This document shows positions 45,170-55,811 of a stretch of 64,000 nucleotides of DNA, one piece after another. Position 1 is the first letter of the stretch; each line of letters opens with the position of its first letter. The stretch covers positions 78,006,282-78,070,281 of the forward strand of contig JAYGXS010000001.1 in the NCBI GenBank assembly GCA_036362985.1. The letters are read 5' to 3'. The notes beneath the pieces were generated by a model. It was not told where the DNA came from and ran no database searches. It saw nothing but the letters and a program-made list of their open reading frames with translations. Both the position numbers and the translations under genes were made by a program. The DNA comes from Ligula intestinalis. Its lineage: Eukaryota > Platyhelminthes > Cestoda > Diphyllobothriidea > Diphyllobothriidae.

Positions 45170-48060
45170 TCTCAAGGACAAAGGTCAATGTTTGCGGTCA
45201 ACCAAGGCGGGGATGATGAAATATATGTAACGCCTATTGGCGCGGACTCCAGCCAATTATGGAATATTTTGTTTGACATGGTTAATTAAGTTAATTGTTC
45301 CTGTACGCATTCCATAGTCAGGGGACTAAGTGATGAACCAGCCTCGAAAATGTACACAGTAAAGATTCAGGTTTCCCAAAGAAATCTTCCTCTTATTAAA
45401 TTATAAAATTGTAAAAAAAGTATGGTCATAGTTATAAATTATAAAATTCTCCTTAAATCTCGCATAGTGAAAAACTCTGAAAGCGACCACAATATTTTTA
45501 CTGTACTTCATTTTCGCTTTTCGTTCTAATCTTCCCCTAGCTAATGCTAGTTTTTTGACAAAAGGGTGTTTTGAGCATTTGAATATCTGCTAGTTTTGTG
45601 TTGTGGCGTTAGGCTTAAATGCGCTTGTGTCACAAGGGAAATGTACCAATTTCCGATAAATCTTTTCTTTATGTAATCTCGACATTGCAAGCAATGAACG
45701 TTGCTTAGTTCTGCTTAGATATCAAAGTTTCCGTTTTCCCCTTTTTGTTGTGCTTCATAAAATGTTCCTAAAAGGGTTTCTTAACGAGGTCAATGCGAGC
45801 TTTCATCCACATGGTGTGCACCTGCTAAAGGAGACTTTTGAAAAAACAAGTGAATGCACGCTGGTGGTCTATTCACCTTTCGCATACAGCTATTACTACT
45901 TACATACTTTGGCAGAAACGTGCAACCTATTTCGCGGGAACACTTTTGCAATCTTGATATATGTGGCTGAAATGTCATACTTTTTGGCAATATGACGGCT
46001 TTTCCCATCATCACAGTATGAGATATGTACTTGTTACCGGACAGTTCAGACATGAAGTTTATACTTAAAATAAGGTGCATGCTAGTCTTTTAGCTCCTTC
46101 CTCCCGTGGACTTCATGGTACTATGCCGTCTTTGAGATCCAAAAAGGCATCCACCCTTTTGTGAAAAATGCCGTGCTATGTATAGGCCATGTCGTGTATG
46201 GTATGAGTAGACAGGGTTTTTAAGTCCATTAGTCACCGGCATCCAAGCTCCACGTCAGTTGTTAAAACGGCTCAGACGATGCAATGCTGTCAGGTAGACC
46301 GAGGAGATTGTGAGGTCATATATAGGGACTGCACTTTCAAGGCCTTTAACAAATTTCACACTATAAACAGTCTGATACGCCTGAATCAATAGTGATGTGC
46401 TGGACGTTGCGGCTTGAAAGGTTTGCAAATGATGCTACTAATCGAATCTGGCTGTCGGCCCTGTGTGTTTACGGAAAGTGGACGACTGCTCGACTGTGAT
46501 TCAGGCACAATGGATCATTCTTAGTAGATCGTCTCATACTTGTAGAATCTGATCTAGTCTTCCTTTTTTGTGTGAAAATGCGCTGTTTACCGCGAGTGCC
46601 AAGATGTATGTGGCAGGCGTAGTCGAGCTCTATAGTTCTTACGGTCTCATGCACTCAAACTCGACAGAAGCTGACTGGTGCGCAGGAGAGGGATGTGAGA
46701 ATGAGGTCAACTTTTGTGACTGCGTCTCCACAACACTCCACGCATATTCCTAAGCTCTAAGCCATATGACTAGCTTTTAAAGTATCACGGTGAAATAAAA
46801 GCCATGGCTCGGAAGCCTCTCAAGTGAGGGTATGACTCAATTTCTTCCTGATTGAGAATCAGGTTGCAATGACTCCTGTTAAATGTGGTCTTCATGACCC
46901 TCCCACTCAAATGCAATTCGAGGTGACCATTTTTCGCTTCTGTGAAAACTTATCCCATCATTCGCAAATCCGTCGTGTGTGGCATATGCAGACAAACCGG
47001 TTACCGTTGTTAACCACTTTATCTGAGCTTCCCTTTGGAATCCTTGGCGTTGTCCTGACATCAAGCTTGGGTTTGTAAGGGAGGGGAAAATGCGCTGGAT
47101 GATGTGCAAGTCCACTATGGCTATATACTATTTAACATGCAAGTCACTGTACCCATACCTGTCAGGTGACATAGCAAACGCTTGAAGTCATTGGTTGCCA
47201 TGATCGAACTGTCGTTTGAGGTTGCAGTCCCAGTACCAATTGTTTGACCGTCTCAGCCAGTGAGGGAGGTAAAGGAGCGAGAATAAAGTGTGAGGTCCAC
47301 TTAATAGACGCCATCTGCTCAGTTATTTCACGCATTCTTCAGCAAAATAAATCTGATGCGCCTTGAAACTATCGTAACGGGCTGTTTTTTGTGGCGTGAA
47401 TGGTTGCCAGCTGACGGGATAACTGGATTCCCATTGCCATAACTGTTTTTCATGTTGGGTGATTGGTTTAAGGACTCATATCAGACCTTAAAAAGGTTCA
47501 CGAAATCCGATTGCTTTTAACGGGAACAAAGTCGTGTGTACGCCCATAGTATGGGCGTGTAGTTGTGTCAACAACTGCGCCTCTGCAAGTTTACGGCTTA
47601 CCTGGAGCAAATGAATGCGGAAGGAGTGGCCGCGGCAGATGCTGTGCAAGTTAGCTATCGGTAAAAACAATTATCGAAGCCGAAGCCACCGTGCTGTGGA
47701 GGAAACAGTAGACGTTGGCACATGCGACTGTCAAATTTTGCCTGTTGATGTTGCAGGTTGGCATTTAAGACGTGCTAGTTGGTTAATTTTACTATCATGT
47801 TGTCTGCTGATAGTCGGTTTGACACCTAACAAAAGGGACAATTTATTTGTAAATCAAACCTTTCCATCACCATATTATGAGTTGGGAACTCAAGAATTGA
47901 AAACAACGCCAGAATTTCACTTTCCCTCTTCGTTCTCATTATGACCATAGCCTGATATCAATTACATATTTTTAAAATAACCGAAACTGCATATTTTTCC
48001 CATTGCTACACATTATTCCCTTCCCTCTTTTGAAATACAATTTCAATTTGCGAAAATTCC
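45170..48060. other. No gene recognised; small palindrome at 47540-47558
   Basis: Several unassigned open frames up to 109 codons (45790-46080 minus, 46879-47115 minus, 47615-47944 plus) without recognisable domains. A near-perfect 19-base palindrome (ACGCCCATA-G-TATGGGCGT) lies at 47540-47558. Confidence 0.3.
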
Positions 48061-48069
48061 CATTTAAAA

Positions 48070-48311
48070 TTTCAGAAGATAAATTGGTGAGCATACGTTT
48101 GTTTTCGATAAATTCTCGTCAGGCCTTTACATTTATATGGTATGAATAAACTATGGTGGTTGGTGGACAGATGAAGTGTTCTTGTTGTCACTGTGGGGAG
48201 GAGGGGGGAGAAAGGGCGGTGGGGGGGGGAGGTTGGGGGAGTTGAGATCAGAGTGTCAATGTCTAGACGGCCCGGCATCATGGACCGCCGATAAGGTGTG
48301 CGTGGCTGGAC
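48070..48311 (+). repeat. Left inverted arm of the Penelope-like element
   Basis: Starts at the shared string 'atttcagaagataaattgg' and ends at 'gtgcgtggctggacttgg', just before the start codon of the reverse transcriptase. Nearly identical, inverted, to 50930-51168 including the long G run; identity stops abruptly at both inner and outer edges. Confidence 0.85.
48079..48136 (-). ncRNA. Hammerhead motif, left arm (slightly mutated)
   Basis: Inverted counterpart of the motif at 51101-51158. The CUGACGA core and GAAA are intact, but two substitutions weaken stem III (AACA against UGCU) and the inner stem I (GGC against ACC). It points away from the coding strand. Confidence 0.55.
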
Positions 48312-50261
48312 TTGGGAATATTCGCAAAGTTAAAACAAACCAAAGATCCCGCGGTGTTAAAGGCGCTCAATGGGTACCTAAGAATAAACACCAAACTTGT
48401 GGAGGCGAATTCACGGGCCAGCTTTATCGAGAGATGCGTCGAGGTAAACGAGTACATAACTTTCTACTGGAGAGCAATGCGGAGAAGTCGCACGGTTATC
48501 ACCAGTGATACCTTAAGAAGATTTGCCAAGAATGAACTGGAAGGCGTCCGCGTAAAGATGGAAGAACTGGGACATCACTTATTCCAACGTGCAGCCACAC
48601 TTGACCACCTAAACGCAGACGAAAGACTGGAATTCGAGAATTATGTGCAGTCCATCGGGGAAAAGCGAGGAGAAGCCAAGACAACTTTTCTTCTTCGTAG
48701 TGTACAGGAATGCAGACCACAATCGAAGCTTCCTGAAGATCCAAGTCGGTACGTACACAACTATTCCTCCGTATCTCTTAATAAAACCTCGCTAGAAGCC
48801 TTATCATTGGGTCCAAAATTTTGCTGTCCCCGCCAGAAACCAAACCAGCTAGAGCTGGAAACACCGTTTGAAAACTTGCTTAATCAAACACATGACCTTC
48901 AGCCAGTGTCAGTGGAGAGTATGCAGCACTTTAAGTCTACACTTGTTAACTGTTCATATCAGTACTTAAACAGTGGCCAAAATCATCGGGGTCTGCTAAC
49001 GAAAGCCCACATGGAGAAATTAAGACTGCTCCGACAGAACAAGGAGATCCTAATAACGAGGCCAGATAAGGGAATGGGCGTTGTTCTAATGGATAGAACC
49101 GATTACATTGCAAAAATGCAATCCATTTTGTCAGACGAACAAAAGTTTAGCAAGACAGAAAAGGATAAAGATCGCACGGAGGAGGTTGAAACCCAGCTGA
49201 CTGATTGTCTGAAAAGACTTCAAAAGGACGGCGTCATAAGCGAATATGACTTAGAGCGTCTTCGTCCCGTTGGCATGCACATACCTCGACTATACGGGCT
49301 GCCTAAGATTCACAAAGATGGCGTGCCCGTTCGTCCCATCCTAGATATGAGAAACTCGCCAAACCATGCGACAGCAAAATGGCTAGCAGACAAGCTGAAA
49401 CCCATAGAGTGTCAAATAGCACCTCACAGCCTCCGAGACACCTTCGAATTCGTGGATGGCGTGAAAGACCTTGACCTGAACGGGATGATGATGTTCTCAC
49501 TGGATGTCTCGTCCCTATTCACGAACGTGCCGGTCACAGAAACAGTAGACTACATCTGTGAATTCATTACCTTGACTCAGCAGAACATAGGAATGCCGGT
49601 TACTGCACTGAAGGAGTTATTGCTAAAATGCACCTTGAATGTACAGTTCCTATTTGACAATAACCTGTACAGACAATTGGACGGAGTAGCTATGGGCTCG
49701 CCCCTGGGTCCACTTATAGCAAATATATTCATGGGCAAGCTAGAAGCTACGCAACTCAGCCACCAGATAAATAATCTAACGTACTATAAACGGTACGTAA
49801 ACGACATATTTGCAGTTGCATCAGATAAAACCAACTTATCAACGCTAATGCATACAGTAAATCGGGCGCACAAATCGATAAAATTTACCCTAGAAGAAGA
49901 ACAATCTGGATCGCTTCCATTCCTTGACGTGCTACTGAGTAAAAGAGCCGATGGGAGCATTCAACGTAGGGTATATCGGAAGAAGACGTGGTCCGGGCAA
50001 TACATCAATTTTGCTAGTTTCGTACCGTTGAACTTCAAACGCAATTTAGTACGGTGTTTGACGCAAAGGGCGAAGAGGATTTGCTCGACTGATAGCATTG
50101 AAGAGGAGCTTAAGATTGTTGACGGCGTGTTTCGACAAAATGGGTATCCTTGTCGATTTATCGCTAAAAACATGGCTGAAAGGCCGCCAAAGCCCTTTGA
50201 ACCCCGCCAGGCTTCACTGCTGAAGATAATGCGGCTGAAGCAGCAGCCCGCAGTCTGCTAA
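48312..50261 (+). CDS. Penelope-like reverse transcriptase, catalytic motif mutated (YVND)
   Basis: A 649-codon frame. Motifs in order: VHNYSSVSLNKTSLEALSLG (148-167), LITRPDKGMGVVLMDRTDY (247-265), RLYGLPKIHKDGVPVRPI (326-343), motif A MFSLDVSSLFTNVP (394-407), motif B LDGVAMGSPLGPLIANIF (456-473), motif C RYVNDIF (494-500), and FLDVLL...DGSI near 540, all typical of Penelope-like enzymes, which are related to telomerase. Motif C normally reads YVDD; here residue 497 is Asn (codon at 49800-49802), which should abolish catalysis. After 640 the frame shifts in a CCCC run near 50205, and the true tail (TAEDNAAEAAARSLL...ARNFCRQ) continues out of frame to a stop near 50313. There is no room for the usual C-terminal GIY-YIG domain. 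Confidence 0.88.
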   Translation: MGIFAKLKQTKDPAVLKALNGYLRINTKLVEANSRASFIERCVEVNEYITFYWRAMRRSRTVITSDTLRRFAKNELEGVRVKMEELGHHLFQRAATLDHLNADERLEFENYVQSIGEKRGEAKTTFLLRSVQECRPQSKLPEDPSRYVHNYSSVSLNKTSLEALSLGPKFCCPRQKPNQLELETPFENLLNQTHDLQPVSVESMQHFKSTLVNCSYQYLNSGQNHRGLLTKAHMEKLRLLRQNKEILITRPDKGMGVVLMDRTDYIAKMQSILSDEQKFSKTEKDKDRTEEVETQLTDCLKRLQKDGVISEYDLERLRPVGMHIPRLYGLPKIHKDGVPVRPILDMRNSPNHATAKWLADKLKPIECQIAPHSLRDTFEFVDGVKDLDLNGMMMFSLDVSSLFTNVPVTETVDYICEFITLTQQNIGMPVTALKELLLKCTLNVQFLFDNNLYRQLDGVAMGSPLGPLIANIFMGKLEATQLSHQINNLTYYKRYVNDIFAVASDKTNLSTLMHTVNRAHKSIKFTLEEEQSGSLPFLDVLLSKRADGSIQRRVYRKKTWSGQYINFASFVPLNFKRNLVRCLTQRAKRICSTDSIEEELKIVDGVFRQNGYPCRFIAKNMAERPPKPFEPRQASLLKIMRLKQQPAVC

Positions 50262-50650
50262 CCTTTCAGCCGATAGCGCGCAACTTTTGCCGACAACCAT
50301 TGAAGGAAGACTGAGAACACTGTGTTCTTGTGCCAACCCTCTCCGTCTGGAACTAATGTTTTTAAACGATATGAAACAGTTCTCCTGCTGATGAGTCAAC
50401 TCAGCTTACAACTGTACATTTATTCCGTTTTTATCATACCTTTGAAGGCAGGTTTTTTTCACTTGAAACAAACTCCCTATCTCGCCCAGTATTGACAAAA
50501 CAAAAAACCTGAAAAAAAAACAATACTGGCTGCAACATAGGGAGTTTTTTTAGGTTTTTTCCGGTCTTCGAGGTGTTGGAAGGCGCCCAAGAGGTGCATT
50601 ACCAACTCTTTACAATTGCCTGTAAACTGGCATAATAAACATATTATAAT
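50262..50650 (+). other. Out-of-frame protein tail and 3' UTR of the PLE
   Basis: About 50 bases finish the displaced protein tail, also preserved at 800-690 on the minus strand. The rest is AT-rich UTR with paired 'agggagtttttt' and 'aaactccctat' strings that can fold back, ending near 'cataataaacatattataatat'. Confidence 0.65.
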
Positions 50651-50930
50651 ATCAGCGCACATGGTGGACTCGAACCATCGCGTGGATGCCAAAGAGGCCT
50701 TCCGAGTGATTTACAAGGTGCCTTCAAGCTACTCAAAACTCCTCGGACAGCGTCTGTTGGCGACGGCAGAGGCGGCCGCCATCATGCTACGCAGACCGCT
50801 GCTATGTGCCCAAAAGAATTTCGTCGCGGCGCCCCAGTTGCCATGGGCGAAACTAGGTAACATGGCCACCCACAGCGGACCACAGGCCTCGGAAACGGGC
50901 CGCCGCAGAGACGACCAAGTCCCAAGTCCA
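50650..50930 (-). other. Segment with exact Pol III B box; inner part of inverted copy
   Basis: On the minus strand GGTTCGAGTCC (50676-50666) matches the RNA polymerase III B-box consensus exactly, and about 45 bases upstream TAGCTTGAAGG (50731-50721) is close to an A box. The acceptor and D arms of a tRNA are not recognisable. It could be a tRNA-derived piece in a truncated second copy, or coincidence. The longer minus frame (51061-50729) shares its first half with the left arm. Confidence 0.35.
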
Positions 50931-51168
50931 GCCACGCACACCTTATCGGCGGTCCTGGACGCCGGGCCGTCTAGACATTGACACTCTGATCTCAACTCCC
51001 CCAACCCCCCCCCCCCACCCCCCTTTCTCCCCCCTCCTCCCCACAGTGACAACGAGAACACTTCATCTGTCCACCAACCACCATAGTTTATTCATACCAT
51101 ATAAATGTAAAGGCCTGACGAGAATTTATCGAAAACAAACGTATGTTCGCCAATTTATCTTCTGAAAT
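50930..51168 (-). repeat. Right inverted arm of the Penelope-like element
   Basis: Inverted copy of 48070-48311. Here the homopolymer is a C run (51007-51016 and around). Outer edge at 'tcttctgaaat'. Confidence 0.85.
51101..51158 (+). ncRNA. Hammerhead ribozyme in PLE terminal repeat
   Basis: All parts of a type I hammerhead can be placed: outer stem I AUAAAU (51101-51106) with AUUUAU (51153-51158); inner stem I GGC (51112-51114) with GCC (51149-51151); core CUGACGA (51115-51121); stem II G-A/U-C with a five-base loop (51122-51130); GAAA (51131-51134); stem III AACA/UGUU with loop AACGUA; cleavage after C51148. Hammerheads are known from Penelope-like terminal repeats and probably process their transcripts. 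Stem II is short, which may limit activity. Confidence 0.7.
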
Positions 51169-51169
51169 A

Positions 51170-51745
51170 CAATTTCACTAAATCTGTATGAATTTCACGG
51201 GAGCAGAACTTTAAATGAGTTACACTAATCTGTTATAAGGATTCTGTCTTATGCTTGACAAGGCACACTTCGAAGTCAGCAAAAAAGAATGATTTAAATA
51301 CGCTCAGTTTAAATACCTGAAATCCAACGAATGGCCTATCTTTACGACTCTCGTTTATTTGGAACGAAATACTGTATCTGATATAAAACTTAAGTTGAAC
51401 ACAAGGAATCGTACATTTTAACAGAAATGTATTAAACTTTTTTTTAAATCTATTGACACATTCCCAATTTTAAATAGTAATAAATGCCTCGGTAAAATTT
51501 GTAATCTGCTTACGCGATGACCCGATTTTAAATGTGAAGAACGCTACTACCATTATTTATGCGTTTTACGGGCGGCCTCTTGCTAAATGTCATGGATTAC
51601 TAAGTGTATAACCCCGAGACTCACCCTTCCAACGCTAGCTCAAACTCATTCTTTGACTTAACACAAAGGCATTTGTATGCAGGCGTACATATAAACGCGC
51701 CGTAACCCTTCTGTTATCGGAGCAGTTTCGGTAAAGGTGTAAGAT
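51170..51745. other. No gene recognised
   Basis: AT-rich DNA between the Penelope-like element and the GAA tract; nothing identified. Confidence 0.4.
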
Positions 51746-51749
51746 AGAT

Positions 51750-51960
51750 AAAGACGAAGAAGAAGAAGAAGAAGAAGAAGAAGAAGAAAGAAGAAGAAGA
51801 TGATGATGAAGAAGAAGAAGAAGAAGAAGAAGAAAGAAGAAGAAGAAGAAGAAGATGATGATGATGATGATGATGATGAAGAAGAAGAAGAAGAAGAAGA
51901 AGAAGAAGAAGGAGTAGAAGTAGAAGTAGAAGAAGAAGAAGAAGTAGAAGTAGAAGAATC
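51750..51960. repeat. GAA/GAT trinucleotide microsatellite
   Basis: About 210 bases of mostly GAA with GAT blocks (around 51799, 51854-51878) and GTA variants at the end. The apparent poly-Glu/Asp/Lys frame across it is an artefact of the repeat. Confidence 0.95.
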
Positions 51961-51984
51961 GCTGATTTTTCTTGAGGTCTAGAC

Positions 51985-53060
51985 TAGTGTTTTAGAAGAG
52001 GGCTTCAGAGTAAATTTAGTGTACTTTACTTGCTGTAAAGCCTATGATAGCCTGCCAAATCAACGTTGTTCACGTAAACTTGGAAAAATGGGAAGACTTC
52101 TCAACCAAATCAGGGCATTTTTGCTCCGTTGAAAGTAACGCATTTCCATTGGAGAGGATAACTCGGACTGGCTAAACGTGATTAGTGTCGTTCCTCAAGG
52201 ATAAGTTCCCGGCCCTTTACTCTTCATCCTATAAGTTAGTGAGAGCCTCCAAGAACTGAGTTGCGGTAAAATCATCTTTGTCGATGACATTAAGCTCTGG
52301 CAAGACATTTAGGGTTCGGGCGACCAAGAAGCTCCGCAACAAATTATATGCAGACTGCAAACGTGGTCAGGGAGACGCCTCCTATACTGAAATTTGCAAA
52401 AATGCGTCCCACGAACTAAACTATAATGACAGCACGAGGACATATTGCCTGAGCCATACTCAAATATCCGAAGAGTCTCCACAAACAGACCTTGGCATTT
52501 GGATACAGAAAAATCTGAAGCCATCATCGTAATGTGTCATGGTTGCAAACAAGGCTGCGGGTGTGTTGCACGTTATCAAAAGGGAGTCTGTAACTTTTGA
52601 TGAAGACTTCTCTTGAAAAGTGTACGGTACTTTCATCCGGTCTCATCTACAGTATGGCATACGGGCGTGGGGGCCATGGCTCACAAAGGAAATGATTTGT
52701 CTATAAAAAGTTCAACGCCGTGCGAAAACGCTAGTCAGAAACTTAAAACGCCATTCTTACGTAGAAAGAATAAAGCGTCTAAATTTAATTAGACTATAAA
52801 GCAGGCAGCAAATAGGGGTCTTTCTTGATTTTCAAAGTATTACACGGCCTTCAGAAGGGATTTCGCTTTGAGGGCATGTTCCAGTGGCAAGAATCGCGTC
52901 ATTTGATTAGACCAGCAACAAAACTCTACACAAGATTGCCTAAGTTTAAACTCCGCTCTGAATTTTCACGCAACGGGCCATAAAACAAGGGAATAACAGC
53001 CTACGATTAGTCGTGGAGACGAGGTACACGTTTTCCCTCGACAGTCTAAAAAATTTCATA
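51985..53060 (+). mobile_element. CR1-like LINE relic: reverse transcriptase
   Basis: Across several frames: FTCCKAYDSLPNQRCSRKLG with the first catalytic region, VPQG-like remains near 52190, GKIIFVDDIKLWQD (52268-52310, active-site FVDD), QTDLGIWI (52485), then the thumb and end region IRSHLQYGIRAWGPWLTKEM (52640-52700), KVQRRAKTLVRNLKRHSY and VERIKRLNLI. The order is right for one LINE copy, broken by numerous stops. Family differs from both other CR1-like pieces. Confidence 0.75.
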
Positions 53061-53069
53061 TTTTAGGCA

Positions 53070-54835
53070 TGGAGTAAGCTGTAAAAACAATAGGTGGTGC
53101 TTTTCTGTGAGGCTGCTTTATAGTATAAGGAGTTTTTCTAATGGCTTTCATGGTCTACAGGCTTTCTTTGCGGTTTTCTCGCCCTTCCTAGATTTTCGCC
53201 TACATTTTCAGTTCAGTAAAATATTACAAGAGTCTGTAATCTATTTCGATTTGTGCATTTTACCGCACCCCGAAAACCTGTAATTAAGCCAAGCACTTCC
53301 ATTCCCTTTTACCACAAATGCCCTAACAGAAGTCGGCAGGGGACTTCTTTTTTCAGGTAGCCACACAAGGAAGCTCTAGCAAACAATTTTACCCAGATAT
53401 TGATGATACTATTTTAAAAGTGATAATTTTTACGCGTGCGTGTATATGACGCACTCGCACGTAATCCAAAGGGTTTGCAAGGGCATTGCGTTTTACCCTT
53501 ACCGAGAAAAACTGATCACATCGTGAAATGTCTGCCTTATAGGGGACTAATAGTGTTCTCCTTTTTGGGTGGTTCGTCATTGCGCAGTCTAAGTGGAACA
53601 AACATTGAAGAATGTGAAACTGAGAAATCGCAGCTTGTGTGCACCCATGCACATAGAACCAGGTTTAATTGATAGGAGTGAATTTTGCGTCAAATCAGCG
53701 GAATCAGCTTGTAGCCGACATGCTGTACCAGCTATTTTTAATTACTTTGTTGAAAAACCGATGCGAGCGCGTATTTATATATGGTGACCCACTATATCGA
53801 CCTTATTTTAAATTCAAATTGTCGCCAAATTCAAAAAAGGGTCGCAAAGCTGCATATTCGAAAGGTGACCCAAATTAGCCTGCATCGCCAATGAATTTGC
53901 AATTTTCTCTCTCCAAAGGACTTTCCCATAGGCGGTTTGTTTAATGTTTTTGATGATAAATTTACGGAATATTAATGTTGATACGAGCATGCCGGACACT
54001 GATCTGGTTAAACTCGTCTGCAAATTATCTTTACCAGGATGTGGTCGCCATGAGTGTTGATAGTATTATGGAGGCGCAGACGAGAAATGGGTGTCTGGAT
54101 AGGACGTTGTATCCACTCTGTCCACATATTTATTTGGCAAAGGTAGTGAGTGCACTGCTTATAGCTACTTCTTACAATCAAAATCATATCTAAACCGCCG
54201 AGCACTGTAGGTATCTCCTATCCCACATCTTCGTGCAAGCTGCTTGTTCCCGGAGTATGCGAGTTAAGGTATGCTCGACAGAAGAAAGTTGTGCAACCAG
54301 AACTGGTGGTGAAAATTTAGCTTGCGTCCCTGCGCACTCACCAGGCACATCCATAGCCTATCTTGTTTAGCTTGGTCGCAAGTAACTACGGTCGTAGCTA
54401 GTGATTTCAAGCAGTCGTTCCTAAATGCAGCACTGATTTTGATACTTACTATTGTGCTGTCTGGCCCTGCTTCAACACTCGACTCCTTCTTGTGGCTACA
54501 GACTGACCAAGCCCTGGGAAGGGCCATGCAGTGTAAAACACATAAGATTGAACAGAATTTGTATGACACTTCTCCAATAAAAACTTTAAATATTCCCCAT
54601 CCTCCTTTCAATTCGCCGATAGATAATGTCCATCAGAAGGATTTTAACACAAAAGCTCGTAGACGGCTCAAAGTCATTAGAGTAGTTTTTATTAATATAG
54701 AAAAATTAAAGCGAGGTCCGAATTCGACAGATGTGTGAGGTTATTTAATGTGGCTACATTTGGAGATACCGCTGACCCCTTAATTTTCCAGGGAGCAGAA
54801 AAAGTGGACTAAAAATGTCAACATATAGCTGACTC
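53070..54835. other. No gene recognised; two overlapping antisense frames
   Basis: The longest frames are 54322-54738 (+, 138 codons) and 54264-54611 (-, 115 codons), overlapping each other; neither resembles a known protein. A host exon here cannot be excluded. Confidence 0.3.
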
Positions 54836-54839
54836 TTTC

Positions 54840-55811
54840 TTGTACTCATTTGACATGCCAGCGAAATTGTACATGCATTATATAAATGATATTTCAACAA
54901 TAGTTAAACACTCTCAATCGTATATATACGCGGACGACTTGAAATGTGTATACTCCTTCTCTAATTCTACGGCTGAGGAATGCTTAGAACGCATTAATTC
55001 GGATTTGGACGCTCTATCTGCGTGGAGCTCCACTTGGCAGATGGAGTTCTCGCCTTCTAAGTGCCAGTTCATGTGTTTTGGACCTGAAAGGCTGCCACAG
55101 CCTATCATTTTTCAAGGTTGCCCCATGACTGAATGTTCTAACATTAAGGACTTAGGTTTAAGTTACACCAATAAATTAGATCTTTCACCTCACGCTGATA
55201 GAATTACAGCAAAAGCTGCTCAGATATGCGGCTTCATCTCTTATAATTTCTACCTTCCCGAAATGAAGCTAAGACTTTATCGTATGTATGTGCTTCCTAT
55301 TCTCGAATACTGTTGTCCATTCTTCGGTCTAATGAATGAATCTAGCCGTTCAAAAATTGAAAGTGTCCAAAGAAGATTCACTAAAAAGGTCATCTATCCG
55401 GCATTTTCAGATGCTTCATACTCAGATAGATGTGAGATAACAAAACTGAAATTTCTTTGGGTCAGGAGACTGGAAGCAGGGTTTTGTCTCCTGTTTCGCC
55501 TTAATAATAGTTCAAATCTCCCCAAGATTTCTGCCCTTACTCCTGTTACTCGCCCTTTCAACCTAAGAAATTCAACGTTGATTATACCTCCTCCTGCTTC
55601 TTCCACTTCTAAGCGATCTCTATTTTTTGCTTCTAGGTATAGCTATCTTTGGAATAATTTGCCGATTGATATTCGGACGTTGACTAGTCTATGTGCATTC
55701 AAGCGAAAACTGCACATTTATCTTAACATTGAATCTATTAACCTTTTGTTTTCCTCATCTTTTCCGGGCAGCTTTCTCCACAATTCGGAGAAAGGACCAT
55801 CAGGAATTTAG
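54840..55811 (+). CDS. LINE reverse transcriptase, C-terminal half
   Basis: Starts within the palm: YINDISTIVKH, then YIYADDLKCVYSFS (YADD at residues 30-33, both Asp kept), CLERINSDLDALSAWSSTW, FSPSKCQFMCFG, then the thumb (MYVLPILEYCCPFFGLMNES, SVQRRFTKKVIYP, YSDRCEITKLKFLWVRRLEA) and the usual end (YSYLWNNLPIDIRT, CAFKRKLH). Endonuclease, motifs A and B are missing, so it cannot act alone. The first ~10 residues probably derive from the insertion junction, not the element. Confidence 0.85.
   Translation: MYSFDMPAKLYMHYINDISTIVKHSQSYIYADDLKCVYSFSNSTAEECLERINSDLDALSAWSSTWQMEFSPSKCQFMCFGPERLPQPIIFQGCPMTECSNIKDLGLSYTNKLDLSPHADRITAKAAQICGFISYNFYLPEMKLRLYRMYVLPILEYCCPFFGLMNESSRSKIESVQRRFTKKVIYPAFSDASYSDRCEITKLKFLWVRRLEAGFCLLFRLNNSSNLPKISALTPVTRPFNLRNSTLIIPPPASSTSKRSLFFASRYSYLWNNLPIDIRTLTSLCAFKRKLHIYLNIESINLLFSSSFPGSFLHNSEKGPSGI

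Larger units (their letters stand above)
48070..51168 (+). mobile_element. Penelope-like element with inverted terminal repeats
   Basis: The best preserved transposon here. Left arm 48070-48311 and right arm 51168-50930 are inverted copies of about 240 bases, both with a G-rich run and a hammerhead motif. Between them lie one large reverse-transcriptase frame (48312-50261), a 3' UTR to about 50650 matching the tail at 61-560, and 280 bases (50650-50930) that, read on the minus strand, continue the right arm like the 5' part of a second, truncated copy. Penelope-like elements often carry such terminal repeats in direct or inverted order because of partial copies at their ends. No GIY-YIG endonuclease is present. 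Confidence 0.85.

Noticed and set aside
51800..51982. 60-codon Lys/Glu/Asp-rich open frame
   Set aside because: Encoded entirely by the GAA/GAT microsatellite; no start context or similarity.
54264..54738. Overlapping frames of 138 (+) and 115 (-) codons
   Set aside because: No recognisable motif, and the overlap on both strands suggests chance openness.
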